Source of the DNA: Limnomonas spitsbergensis
Lineage: Eukaryota; Chlorophyta; Chlorophyceae; Chlamydomonadales
Direction: 5' to 3'
Length of the DNA stretch: 64,000 nt
NCBI GenBank assembly: GCA_037349105.1
Contig: JAYJMM010000075.1
Location: 372,001-436,000, forward strand
Part shown: positions 21,101 through 32,749 of the stretch, in pieces
Position numbering within the stretch: position 1 is the first letter of the stretch
Layout: the number at the start of each line of letters is the position of its first letter
Position numbers and translations under genes: made by a program
The notes under the pieces: model-generated
What the model saw: the letters and a program-made list of their open reading frames with translations, nothing else
Database searches by the model: none
What the model was told of the DNA's origin: nothing

Positions 21101-24100
21101 CCTCATTAACAGGTTTGAATGTCTGCCTTAGACAATTCTGCAGCTTCTGCCTAAGCTGCATGAAAATCTGACTAGAGAACTGCGAGATATTGCTGGAACC
21201 CCCACCATGGGGCCCTGTAGCCGTGCTGGAACCCCCACCTGGGAGCCCTATAGCCATGCTGGAACCCCCACTAGGGAGCCCTGTAGCCGTGCTGGAACCC
21301 CCACCTGGGGGCCCTGTAGCCATGCTGGAACCCCCACCAGGGAGCCCTGTAGCCGTGCGTGAACCCCCACCTGGAGGCCCTGTAGCCAACGAGGGATAAC
21401 TACACCGGATTTGAGGAGTCTGAAGTAGTACTGTGCAAGCGCGGAGTAGTATGCAGAAGCTTGCCCAATACGGTGTGCGCTGCGGTGTGCGCTGCATTCG
21501 GTTGGCAATTGATTCCTCACTGGACCATTCTGCACATGGGAGAAACCATGGGTAGGGAAAAGTTTTAAGCAAAGAGCATGAAATAAAGCATGCATATGTA
21601 CAGACACCCCCCCCCCCGCTCTGAGCTGTGACCATAAACCAGCTCTGAGCTGGACAATAGGCATGCTTAGCAGTCCTACAAGAGACTGCATTTATTACAG
21701 TCCTATCAGGGATTAGGAGTTAGTGTTTAGATGCAATTAGAAAAGTGATTAATTAGAAAAGTGCTGTGAAAAGCCTGATTAATTAGAAAAGTGCTGTGAC
21801 TTCAGGAATATGATAGATTCCTGGTCACTGCTGTTGAGACTCGAATTCCCAGCTGTAAACCTGGGAATCAGTCGATCTATTTAAGATAAGTATCCCCTGG
21901 ACTACTTACCTGACTATTCTCTGCTGTTGACAAGATTGCCTGATGGGTCGACCCTTCCGAAGGTGACGGTAGCAGCAGTCGAAGATGTAGTACACTGATG
22001 ACAGGGTACGATGATCTTCAGTGGGAAGTCGCTTGTAGGCGATCTTCAGATGGGGAGACTCGCTTGATGATCTATCAGGGAGTCGACTTGGAGCCTCTGG
22101 ACTGGCTGTTGATGAAGAGTTGATGAAGTTGGTGGTGGTAAACCAGCTGGAAGGCTGGAGAATGCCTGATAAAGGCCGAAATATCAAGAGTAGACCTTCA
22201 ATGCTAAGCAGTGTTTGTGCTTGCTTAGACTGAAAGGGATCGAGCAGTTTTAGTGCTTGTTCTGTTTGGTGGTTCGATACTCGAGCAGTGTTTGTGCTTG
22301 CTGAAGTAAAGTGAGCAGTGTTTGTGCTTGCTCGATGAGGAGTGACTATGCAACTTCAGATTAAAGGGTGATTACGAAATCAGGGCTTCAAGTAAGAAAG
22401 AAATAGTGGCTGCATACACTTCAGCAGTCACTAAGAAGGAGCAAAAAGTGTGAAACACACACTTCTCTTGTTCAACAGAGAATACACTAAATACACACAA
22501 GTGTAACTGCAACAGCAGCACTGTACACAGGGTTCGACTACATGAATCCATAACAAGGAACTGATAATTCAGTAATACGCGCGGTGCGCTACATCAGCAT
22601 GACAGCTGTCGGGGCTAAGCGCTGCGCCTAGTAAATGACTGCGCAAGTACAGGAAACAAATAAAGCAAGTATCAAAGACACCCTTTCACTCCCCCCCAAG
22701 TCCGAAATAAGAGACGAAGGAGACACTTATAGAGGACTGTCAAAAAGGGTGAAAAATCCTGAGGGGAAATTCTTAAAAGACTACAGCTTAACCTTCATTA
22801 AGGTTATGAATTTTACTTAGTTCAATCATATAACTTTTGAGAAGCAAATCAACTGAATAACAACATATTTTACCTTGATTCAAGGTCACTGCAGAAACAG
22901 ATCAGCACAATACTGATGAAAGCCTTGAGACTGTCTTTAGCCAAAAATAACTGTCGCAAGCTGAAGTCTAAACAAACGCTAAAAGCTAAAAGCACAACAG
23001 CCGTGCGTGGGATGCACACAAAAACTTCAAAATGACAGCAATTGTTAATTGCCCATGGTAACTAGAGTTCTTAATTGCAAAAGCCAAACAGTTCTAGTTG
23101 AGGAACCTTCCACAAATGAAGCCAGCTCTGGAGAAACGTTTCAAGATGTGCCAGAAAAATCCCAGGGCAGTAGCTAATGCTATTTTCATCCAGCTACGCA
23201 ATTGGCGAGGACCTTGGACTGATTCCGGATGGGGCTGCGGTCCCCAGGCGCCGTTGTGATGGGGCCTTGTCTTCAAGGTAATCATCCTCCACAGCCGATC
23301 TTGCGGGCGAAAGCAACTACAGTAAGAAAGCTTTAATTTGGGTACATAATGTTGCAAGGTACTCAACATAGCCAAATTCAACAGGAACATGCATAAGTGT
23401 GAACCCATTTAAAAGTGTGGACTAAAAACCAAACCTGTGTCACAGTACAATTAATTGATTTATACAATTAATTGATCTATACTCATAGGATTATGATTGA
23501 CACAGGGTGTAAATCACAATCGAACAGAAGTTTAAATTATCAGATCATCATGATCATACAAGCGGCATGGGAAGCAGGTCATGGTTTAGAACTGTCCCAT
23601 CTCTGGGTATCCCATCCTTGCCGCGGCAACGGTAGTCTGACCACACAGGGCCTGACATTATGACCCCAACAGGTATGGCAGCGGAGTACAAGCAGTCCTT
23701 CAGCACCTAGCTGTCAGTAGAGGTAAGATCTAGACCGCAGTTTTAGAATAGAGCGGCGTATCACAATGCTAAACAACGAACATAGCTTCTTCCAACCATA
23801 AATGGTTACCAGGCAGGATCTATGATTTTGGCCGTAATTAAGCCATGATTCCACTGACCAGGTAATTTTAGCACATGGTAGTGGCAGTTTCCCACCGCAT
23901 TTGGAATCATCACTGAGTCTCAAGGTCAGAGTGGCGAGCATGACTCAAATAAGCACCATTACCCGTATGTACAGTTACACAGTACACATATCACTCCAAG
24001 GCAGGTCCATATCTAATATATTTTTAGATCTAGCGTTTTATGTATGTACCGCAGTTACGCACTTTTCACCGGCCGAAAATGGTGCTTAACACTACTACAT

Positions 24101-27100
24101 ATATCAACTCAGCAACTTATGTTTGAGCTGTATGCAAGATCAAGTCAGCACAAAGCAATAGGACATGAGGACAAAGAGGACAAAGAGGGCAGCACATTAA
24201 ACGAACGGGTTGCCTATCCCTTGCCCCCATTCTCAGTGGTACCGGAATCAAGGTTAATTTATGATGGTTGGGTGCAGCAATAATTTTGGGTGCAACAGCA
24301 ATTTTTGGGTGCAACAGCGCGATAAATTGCATCCTCCACCCTTTACATTAATGTCAACACCATCTCCCTCATTAACAGGTTTGAATGTCTGCCTTAGACA
24401 ATTCTGCAGCTTCTGCCTAAGCTGCATGAAAATCTGACTAGAGAACTGCGAGATATTGCTGGAACCCCCACCATGGGGCCCTGTAGCCGTGCTGGAACCC
24501 CCACCTGGGAGCCCTATAGCCATGCTGGAACCCCCACTAGGGAGCCCTGTAGCCGTGCTGGAACCCCCACCTGGGGGCCCTGTAGCCATGCTGGAACCCC
24601 CACCAGGGAGCCCTGTAGCCGTGCGTGAACCCCCACCTGGAGGCCCTGTAGCCAACGAGGGATAACTACACCGGATTTGAGGAGTCTGAAGTAGTACTGT
24701 GCAAGCGCGGAGTAGTATGCAGAAGCTTGCCCAATACGGTGTGCGCTGCGGTGTGCGCTGCATTCGGTTGGCAATTGATTCCTCACTGGACCATTCTGCA
24801 CATGGGAGAAACCATGGGTAGGGAAAAGTTTTAAGCAAAGAGCATGAAATAAAGCATGCATATGTACAGACACCCCCCCCCCCGCTCTGAGCTGTGACCA
24901 TAAACCAGCTCTGAGCTGGACAATAGGCATGCTTAGCAGTCCTACAAGAGACTGCATTTATTACAGTCCTATCAGGGATTAGGAGTTAGTGTTTAGATGC
25001 AATTAGAAAAGTGATTAATTAGAAAAGTGCTGTGAAAAGCCTGATTAATTAGAAAAGTGCTGTGACTTCAGGAATATGATAGATTCCTGGTCACTGCTGT
25101 TGAGACTCGAATTCCCAGCTGTAAACCTGGGAATCAGTCGATCTATTTAAGATAAGTATCCCCTGGACTACTTACCTGACTATTCTCTGCTGTTGACAAG
25201 ATTGCCTGATGGGTCGACCCTTCCGAAGGTGACGGTAGCAGCAGTCGAAGATGTAGTACACTGATGACAGGGTACGATGATCTTCAGTGGGAAGTCGCTT
25301 GTAGGCGATCTTCAGATGGGGAGACTCGCTTGATGATCTATCAGGGAGTCGACTTGGAGCCTCTGGACTGGCTGTTGATGAAGAGTTGATGAAGTTGGTG
25401 GTGGTAAACCAGCTGGAAGGCTGGAGAATGCCTGATAAAGGCCGAAATATCAAGAGTAGACCTTCAATGCTAAGCAGTGTTTGTGCTTGCTTAGATTGAA
25501 AGGGATCGAGCAGTTTTAGTGCTTGTTCTGTTTGGTGGTTCGATACTCGAGCAGTGTTTGTGCTTGCTGAAGTAAAGTGAGCAGTGTTTGTGCTTGCTCG
25601 ATGAGGAGTGACTATGCAACTTCAGATTAAAGGGTGATTACGAAATCAGGGCTTCAAGTAAGAAAGAAATAGTGGCTGCATACACTTCAGCAGTCACTAA
25701 GAAGGAGCAAAAAGTGTGAAACACACACTTCTCTTGTTCAACAGAGAATACACTAAATACACACAAGTGTAACTGCAACAGCAGCACTGTACACAGGGTT
25801 CGACTACATGAATCCATAACAAGGAACTGATAATTCAGTAATACGCGCGGTGCGCTACATCAGCATGACAGCTGTCGGGGCTAAGCGCTGCGCCTAGTAA
25901 ATGACTGCGCAAGTACAGGAAACAAATAAAGCAAGTATCAAAGACACCCTTTCACTCCCCCCCAAGTCCGAAATAAGAGACGAAGGAGACACTTATAGAG
26001 GACTGTCAAAAAGGGTGAAAAATCCTGAGGGGAAATTCTTAAAAGACTACAGCTTAACCTTCATTAAGGTTATGAATTTTACTTAGTTCAATCATATAAC
26101 TTTTGAGAAGCAAATCAACTGAATAACAACATATTTTACCTTGATTCAAGGTCACTGCAGAAACAGATCAGCACAATACTGATGAAAGCCTTGAGACTGT
26201 CTTTAGCCAAAAATAACTGTCGCAAGCTGAAGTCTAAACAAACGCTAAAAGCTAAAAGCACAACAGCCGTGCGTGGGATGCACACAAAAACTTCAAAATG
26301 ACAGCAATTGTTAATTGCCATGGTAACTAGAGTTCTTAATTGCAAAAGCCAAACAGTTCTAGTTGAGGAACCTTCCACAAATGAAGCCAGCTCTGGAGAA
26401 ACGTTTCAAGATGTGCCAGAAAAATCCCAGGGCAGTAGCTAATGCTATTTTCATCCAGCTACGCAATTGGCGAGGACCTTGGACTGATTCCGGATGGGGC
26501 TGCGGTCCCCAGGCGCCGTTGTGATGGGGCCTTGTCTTCAAGGTAATCATCCTCCACAGCCGATCTTGCGGGCGAAAGCAACTACAGTAAGAAAGCTTTA
26601 ATTTGGGTACATAATGTTGCAAGGTACTCAACATAGCCAAATTCAACAGGAACATGCATAAGTGTGAACCCATTTAAAAGTGTGGACTAAAAACCAAACC
26701 TGTGTCACAGTACAATTAATTGATTTATACAATTAATTGATCTATACTCATAGGATTATGATTGACACAGGGTGTAAATCACAATCGAACAGAAGTTTAA
26801 ATTATCAGATCATCATGATCATACAAGCGGCATGGGAAGCAGGTCATGGTTTAAAACTGTCCCATCTCTGGGTATCCCATCCTTGCCGCGGCAACGGTAG
26901 TCTGACCACACAGGGCCTGACATTATGACCCCAACAGGTATGGCAGCGGAGTACAAGCAGTCCTTCAGCACCTAGCTGTCAGTAGAGGTAAGATCTAGAC
27001 CGCAGTTTTAGAATAGAGCGGCGTATCACAATGCTAAACAACGAACATAGCTTCTTCCAACCATAAATGGTTACCAGGCAGGATCTATGATTTTGGCCGT

Positions 27101-27719
27101 AATTAAGCCATGATTCCACTGACCAGGTAATTTTAGCACATGGTAGTGGCAGTTTCCCACCGCATTTGGAATCATCACTGAGTCTCAAGGTCAGAGTGGC
27201 GAGCATGACTCAAATAAGCACCATTACCCGTATGTACAGTTACACAGTACACATATCACTCCAAGGCAGGTCCATATCTAATATATTTTTAGATCTAGCG
27301 TTTTATGTATGTACCGCAGTTACGCACTTTTCACCGGCCGAAAATGGTGCTTAACACTACTACATATATCAACTCAGCAACTTATGTTTGAGCTGTATGC
27401 AGGATCAAGTCAGCACAAAGCAATAGGACATGAGGACAAAGAGGACAAAGAGGGCAGCACATTAAACGAACGGGTTGCCTATCCCTTGCCCCCATTCTCA
27501 GTGGTACCGGAATCAAGGTTAATTTATGATGGTTGGGTGCAGCAATAATTTTGGGTGCAACAGCAATTTTTGGGTGCAACAGCGCGATAAATTGCATCCT
27601 CCACCCTTAACAGTAATGTCAACACCATCTCCCTCATTAACAGGTTTGAATGTCTGCCTCAGACAATTCTGCAGTTCTGCCTGAGCTGCATGAAAATCGG
27701 ACTGAAGAACTGCGAGATA

Positions 27720-27919
27720 ATGCTGGAACCCCCACCAGGGGGCCATGTAGCCTTGCTGGAACCCCCACCAGGGGGCCCTGTAGCCTTGCTGGAACCCCCA
27801 CCTGGGGGCCCTGTAGCCATGCTGGAACCCCCACTTGGGGGCCCTGTAGCCATGCTAGAACCCCCACATGGGGGCCCCGTAGCCATGCTGGAACCCCCAC
27901 ATGGGGGCCCTGTAGCCAA
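27720..27919. repeat. 33-bp GC-rich minisatellite, unit 4 (different variant set)
   Basis: Six units are again present, but with a different series of variants (CACCAGGGGG, CACTTGGGGG, CACATGGGGG), so this locus was not homogenised with units 1-3. Flanking bases also differ from 27600 onward. Confidence 0.8.
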
Positions 27920-28932
27920 CGAGGGTTAACTACACCGGATTTGAGGAGTCTGAAGTAGTACTATGCAGGCGCGGAGTAGTATGCAGAAGCTTGCCCAATA
28001 CGGTGTGCGCTGCGGTGTGCGCTGCATTCGGTTGGCAATTGATTCCTCACTGGACCATTCTGCACATGGGAGAAACCATGGGTAGGGAAAAGTTGTAAGC
28101 AAAGAGCATGAAATAAAGCATGCATATGTACAGACACCCCCCCCAGCTCTGAGCTGTGACCATAAACCAGCTCTGAGCTGGACAATAGGCATGCTTAGCA
28201 GTCCTACAAGAGACTGCATTTATTACAGTCCTATCAGGGATTATGAGTTAGTGTTTGCGCATATGTCTACTGAAAAAGGCAGCACATCACGGTAGGCGTA
28301 ACCTTTATGGTCCTCAACCAAGTGTGAACCGGGAGTACGTACAAGTAGGTGTGAACACGCAAGTATGAGCAGTTGTGTACCATCCACTAGGTGCATACAA
28401 TATGTGTGAACATTCAAGGGCGTACCACTTGTGTGAACAAGCAGGTAGTAACCAGCAGGTATGAACACGCTGTTTGTATCAGCAGGAATGTACAGCATAG
28501 CAGAGTGCAATACACATCGTACATATCTCTTAAAGAGTCAATCAAAGACGAGAAGGCAAGAACAATAGCATCTAGAGGCACCGGCCAACTGCTATAACGG
28601 GCAGTGCTACTTTCATTGCATGGGTCACCATGCAAGAAGGAAACAAAAGAAATTAACAATCTGACAATGACCAAGGACAGGTCAACCGAACATCACCATG
28701 CCGCTGCCACGCTACCGAAGGTGGGGGCTGTGGATAACCTTAACCGCTGGTTATCCAAGGCCGCACGAAGAAGGTGTACACCCTGGCTTTGAGTAGGAAG
28801 GGAGGGAGCAAGCGTCTCGCAGTGGTCAAGCATCTCGCAGAGGACAAGCATCTGGCAGTGATCATGCATCACAAATGGGGTAGAGACGGGTCCAAACTGA
28901 CCACATTCACTCACACCCTGACCGGTGTCAAT

Positions 28933-30477
28933 TCACATATGGCTAAGCTCCGACTTCGCAATGCTCTGTGCGGATGAAAGTGTGAACTGGTTCGGATCAC
29001 ACCCTGCATGGTCCACATTTTCAACCGACTTGTTTCGGTGTTTGGATCTATGGGGCATTGGCGTCTGACCATGCATGACAGGATTTTTAATTTCAAATGG
29101 AGGTTTGCTTTGCTCAAAGCACAGCTCAGAAGCCATTGAAACCTGTCTTCTCGGCCCCCATGATTTCATAATAAAATTCCCACTCTGTCGGTGTACCTCA
29201 TACACCATGCGCACCGGAGTCTCTAAGCCTGAGGAAATCTCACTGAGCTCTTCTGTTTCAATGACATGCTCTTGACTGACCGGGTAACTGTCCAAGGAAG
29301 TCTCAGCTCTATGCCCCGTAGGTTGAAGACTTCCACCCGGGTCATCCTGGGGACGGGTGTCTCTGTCTTGAATCTTAGGGACATTAGTGTGTTTGTCTAG
29401 GTCTGTCCCAAACAAACCATTCACCTTTGAAGCCGTGAATGACCAAAGTCGTGGGGCACTGTCAATCAGGATGGGCCCGGAGGAACGCGGCATATTGTTG
29501 CCCTCTCCACCTCGTGTGGTCTCGTACTTCTCAAAGGAATCAGTTTCCTGCGTGGGCTTGGCTTTGGAGGAGCACACATTGATGATGTCATGCGTAGGGG
29601 GATGTGTGGACAAGGGAGTTTCTGAGTAAATCACCGTATGTAAGCCGATGGTGCTCTCACCACGCTCGTCTGACCTCCTAGACGTCGTAAATGTCATAGC
29701 AGTTTGAATTGGACGATCAATTCTTTTCGTCTCACTTTCTATGTGACAAGGAATTGGTCCCCATGCATCACTGATGGTGACCTCACCTTCGTTGTGCTCA
29801 AAACGACAGTGCTCTGAGTTGATCCCAGAAATCACTGGTGAATCTTGCGCTTGGTCACGGCTGACCATATCTTCATCGGAATACAACCTTGTCTTGATGA
29901 CTTCAATTACTTTGCAAGAGTCATTGGAGTGGGTCTCGAAGCAGGGGTTCCAATAAGCATTATCCGGCCAGACAAATGGAGTGTTAGCGGGAGGGCTATA
30001 GCCCATGGGGTGTAGCATTATTGAGCCGGGTCCAACCAGTGAATCCTCGCACTTATCATTATCATCAGCATTGGACATGAACCACAAACCTGATGAATGC
30101 ATGATACAGCTTGCGTGCTCTGGCTCCTCATGTGCCTTAACCTCAGAAGGCATATATGCATGGTTGTTAATGGGAGCATCAACTATCACCTCAAGTGCCA
30201 TGTTGGTTGGAGCCAGACCTACGACTATGTTCTCAGTGCGCGTGTGTGCAATGCTGAGCATGGGTGCATCACACATTGGCTCCTCAAGCGCCGTAATAAC
30301 TGGAGTCAAATCTGCATGGATCTGCATGGCAGTTTCGATTCCTGCTTCCTCATGCGACGTGACAACAGGAGTCAAATATACACGGTTGTTCAACAAGTTC
30401 ATGGCCGAAAGTTTGCAGAGCTCGTACGCATGCCGCTCAGAACCTTCCCGCCCCACTTCCTTGTGCAAAGCAAGCAC
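28933..30477 (-). CDS. Long ORF of unknown function (514 codons)
   Basis: This is the longest frame in the window outside the retrotransposon. Residues 30-125 contain four degenerate repeats of about 20-30 residues, with cores like LTPVVTSHEEAG, LTPVITALEEPM, LAPTNMALEVIV and MPSEVKAHEEPEHA. The rest is hydrophilic, rich in Ser, Thr, Glu, Asp and Pro, with no membrane segment and no domain I can name; it looks intrinsically disordered. It may start upstream through the overlapping frame 30399-30740, which is in another phase. The antisense strand also has open stretches, so the coding claim rests on length and the internal repeats. It is absent from the other spacers of the array. Confidence 0.4.
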   Translation of the reverse strand: MLALHKEVGREGSERHAYELCKLSAMNLLNNRVYLTPVVTSHEEAGIETAMQIHADLTPVITALEEPMCDAPMLSIAHTRTENIVVGLAPTNMALEVIVDAPINNHAYMPSEVKAHEEPEHASCIMHSSGLWFMSNADDNDKCEDSLVGPGSIMLHPMGYSPPANTPFVWPDNAYWNPCFETHSNDSCKVIEVIKTRLYSDEDMVSRDQAQDSPVISGINSEHCRFEHNEGEVTISDAWGPIPCHIESETKRIDRPIQTAMTFTTSRRSDERGESTIGLHTVIYSETPLSTHPPTHDIINVCSSKAKPTQETDSFEKYETTRGGEGNNMPRSSGPILIDSAPRLWSFTASKVNGLFGTDLDKHTNVPKIQDRDTRPQDDPGGSLQPTGHRAETSLDSYPVSQEHVIETEELSEISSGLETPVRMVYEVHRQSGNFIMKSWGPRRQVSMASELCFEQSKPPFEIKNPVMHGQTPMPHRSKHRNKSVENVDHAGCDPNQFTLSSAQSIAKSELSHM

Positions 30478-30740
30478 AACTTAAACCTGTGCTTGATATG
30501 CACTCTTTTCTGCTCCTTTATCCTAATTTGCTCCTCTAAATCCTGAATATGCTTGACCCGGTCAGCCATCCAACTGTAATGTTTATCTTTTGGTCCAAAA
30601 TCCATGAAACCAGTCCTGACTGTTGACATGAAAGGTACCAGAATACTGAAGATAACTCCTTTGTGATCGATCAAATGGTCGACAGACGATTTCTGGCACC
30701 TACTTGAGTCGACTCTTAGAGTCGACCTGTTTACAGACAA
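30399..30740 (-). CDS. Possible N-terminal part of the 514-codon gene
   Basis: A 113-codon frame overlaps the 5' end of the 28933-30477 frame in another phase. It contains the basic, coiled-coil-like segment WMADRVKHIQDLEEQIRIKE, and its start lies about 30 bp from the edge of array unit 5. One frameshift or a small intron between 30400 and 30480 would join the two frames. No normal-size GT-AG intron was found there; a 27-nt GT...AG stretch is too short by ordinary rules. Confidence 0.25.
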   Translation of the reverse strand: MSVNRSTLRVDSSRCQKSSVDHLIDHKGVIFSILVPFMSTVRTGFMDFGPKDKHYSWMADRVKHIQDLEEQIRIKEQKRVHIKHRFKLCLLCTRKWGGKVLSGMRTSSANFRP

Positions 30741-30770
30741 CTGGAGGTGCGACCAGTCGGACTATTTCTT

Positions 30771-31595
30771 TCTTAGAAAAGTGCTGTGACTTCAGGAATA
30801 TGATAGATTCCTGGTCACTGCTGTTGAGACTCGAATTCCCAGCTGTAAACCTGGGAATCAGTCGATCTATTTAAGATAAGTATCCCCTGGACTACTTACC
30901 TGACTATTCTCTACTGTTGACAAGATTGCCTGATGGGTCGACCCTTCCGAAGGTGACGGTAGCAGCAGTCGAAGATGTAGTACACTGATGACAGGCTACG
31001 ATGATCTTCAGTGGGAAGTCGCTTGTAGGCGATCTTCAGATGGGGAGACTTGCTTGATGATCTATCAGGGAGTCGACTTGGAGCCTCTGGACTGGCTGTT
31101 GATGAAGAGTTGATGAAGTTGGTGGTGGTAAACCAGCTGGAAGGCTGGAGAATGCCTGATAAAGGCCGAAATATCAAGAGTAGACCTTCAATGCTAAGCA
31201 GTGTTTGTGCTTGCTTAGACTGAAAGGGATCGAACAGTTTTAGTGCTTGTTCTGTTTGGTGGTTCGATACTCGAGCAGTGTTTGTGCTTGCTGAAGTAAA
31301 GTGAGCAGTGTTTGTGCTTGCTCGATGAGGAGTGACTATGCAACTTCAGATTAAAGGGTGATTACGAAATCAGGGCTTCAAGTAAGAAAGAAATAGTGGC
31401 TGCATACACTTCAGCAGTCACTAAGAAGGAGCAAAAAGTGTGAAACACACACTTCTCTTGTTCAACAGAGAATACACTAAATACACACAAGTGTAACTGC
31501 AACAGCAGCACTGTACACAGGGTTCGACTACATGAATCCATAACAAGGAACTGATAATTCAGTAATACGCGCGGTGCGCTACATCAGCATGACAG
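30771..31595. repeat. Truncated fifth 3.26-kb unit
   Basis: This holds the first roughly 820 bp of a unit, including the whole hairpin cluster, ending at GCATGACAG where the large repeat (CATCTGCC) resumes at 31596. It has one informative difference: the second loop-repeat hairpin has arms GAACA/TGTTC instead of GAGCA/TGTTC. Confidence 0.9.
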
Positions 31596-31936
31596 CATCT
31601 GCCATTGCTAGGCATTCAATAATAGGATGCAAGCATTTGAGGGCTTATTAACTGCAAGGTCAGTCTCAGGCAATAGGCAAATGTCTCTTCAGGCAGTAGT
31701 GAAGGCATCATGAAGTTCACACTTTATTTGGGTACAATCAGCCACATTTTCGCTACATCACTGCCTGCACCATGAGGGCCTGCAGAAGCAAGTCTTGCGG
31801 CTGTAGGCCAATAATTGTTTGATCCCCGTCGGCGCAGTGGTGGCCACCTAGCAGCCTGTCTATGATGGCGCAAAGATGGCTTGGCACACTCCAAAATAAA
31901 CACCGACTGGGTGACACAATGGGTAAGGGAATTACA

Positions 31937-31941
31937 CCAGC
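31937..31941. repeat. Left target-site duplication (CCAGC)
   Basis: CCAGC directly precedes the 5' LTR and is repeated directly after the 3' LTR. The empty site in copies B and D has a single CCAGC. Confidence 0.95.
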
Positions 31942-32345
31942 TGTAATGGTCATGTAACCAGTACCCCAGAATTACCAGTCGCTGACGCGACCTGCCTTAC
32001 GTTATCGGCGCTTACGCTCCATACGGAAGTTGCAGGGTCGCCTGGCAAGCCCAGACCAGAACCCTCACGGGTTAAACCCTGCACCTCCCATATAAGCGAG
32101 CTCTGCTAGGCATCGGGAAGTCTCAGACGAGATCAATCCATCAGGCTCAATACCTGACTGTCCCACTATCAAATCTCTAGTCTCCAGCAGTCTCCCCTCG
32201 TGAGCACCTAGTCCCCCCCTCAGTCAACTCTCCGACTACTCGTCTACCCTCAACACCGTCCCGGACTCCCCTTCACGTTCCTCTACTAGTGAGTCCCTGT
32301 CTAGATATAAGAGTCCTGCCCCCTAGGGCACCTAGGACCTCTTCA
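31942..32345 (+). repeat. 5' LTR (404 bp)
   Basis: Begins TGTAATGG and ends ACCTCTTCA. It contains a TATA-like CATATAAG at about 32089-32096, the likely start region for genomic RNA, and C/T-rich sequence downstream. It matches 38665-39068. Confidence 0.97.
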
Positions 32346-32346
32346 G

Positions 32347-32364
32347 TGGTTCCAGAGCCTTATC
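32347..32364 (+). promoter_or_regulatory. Primer-binding site
   Basis: TGGTTCCAGAGCC starts one base after the LTR and has the TGG expected from pairing with a tRNA CCA end. It resembles the plant-type initiator Met site (TGGTATCAGAGC) at most positions. The tRNA itself is not identified. Confidence 0.65.
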
Positions 32365-32749
32365 GGTTCGATCCTGTCGCAGTTTCATTGACAGAACCCT
32401 GCCGTCGGCTCGAAAGAGTTTTGAGACACGCGCGCTGGGCAGTCGCGTCCCTTAGACCTGTCAGGGTTAAAACTATTCGAATTCCAGTACCGACCCCAGT
32501 CCAGTGTCCGGATCAGGGCCAACCCCAGAGCAACTCGACAGTATCTACTATTGGTCTGACAAGCTCGGCGGAGCCGACGGATTTCCAGCCCTTGTCCCGA
32601 GTCCCAGGCACGCACTTGTTGCGTTGACTGAGTCTAGTAAGTGTCGTAACTTGAGTTGTTCGACTCCGACGGTTTGAATTCCGTACACTCCAGTCCAGAC
32701 CAGTCATAAGCTTCCTGATTGCTGAACTTTCACAGTAATTCACAATCTA

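Larger units (their letters stand above)
15234..28255. repeat. Tandem array of four 3.26-kb units
   Basis: Equivalent positions recur at 15664, 18921, 22187 and 25453, giving periods of 3257, 3266 and 3266 bp. Units 2 and 3 look almost identical. Unit 1 differs mainly in its left and middle parts, and unit 4 in its last 650 bp. Each unit contains a hairpin cluster, AT-rich spacer with only short frames, a CCCCC tract of variable length and a 33-bp minisatellite. The array interrupts the large repeat at ATTATATTG/CATCTGCC without an evident target duplication. No transposase, reverse transcriptase or integrase motif was found in the unit. Confidence 0.9.
28256..30770. other. Unique 2.5-kb segment between array units 4 and 5
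   Basis: Array sequence stops within GTTAGTGTTT at 28255 and resumes as TTAGAAAAGTGCTG at about 30772. The segment between is single-copy in this window. It holds degenerate GTGTGAACA-type short repeats (28320-28480), a 9-bp inverted repeat (28731-28739 with 28749-28757), a short 18-bp triple repeat (about 28810-28866), and the two minus-strand frames described separately. No terminal inverted repeats or clear target duplication were seen. Confidence 0.6.

Noticed and set aside
15234..28255. Array as a pure assembly artefact
   Set aside because: Units carry distinct variants (unit 1 and unit 4 minisatellites, single-base differences), so they are not simple copies of one read, although the exact copy number cannot be trusted from sequence alone.
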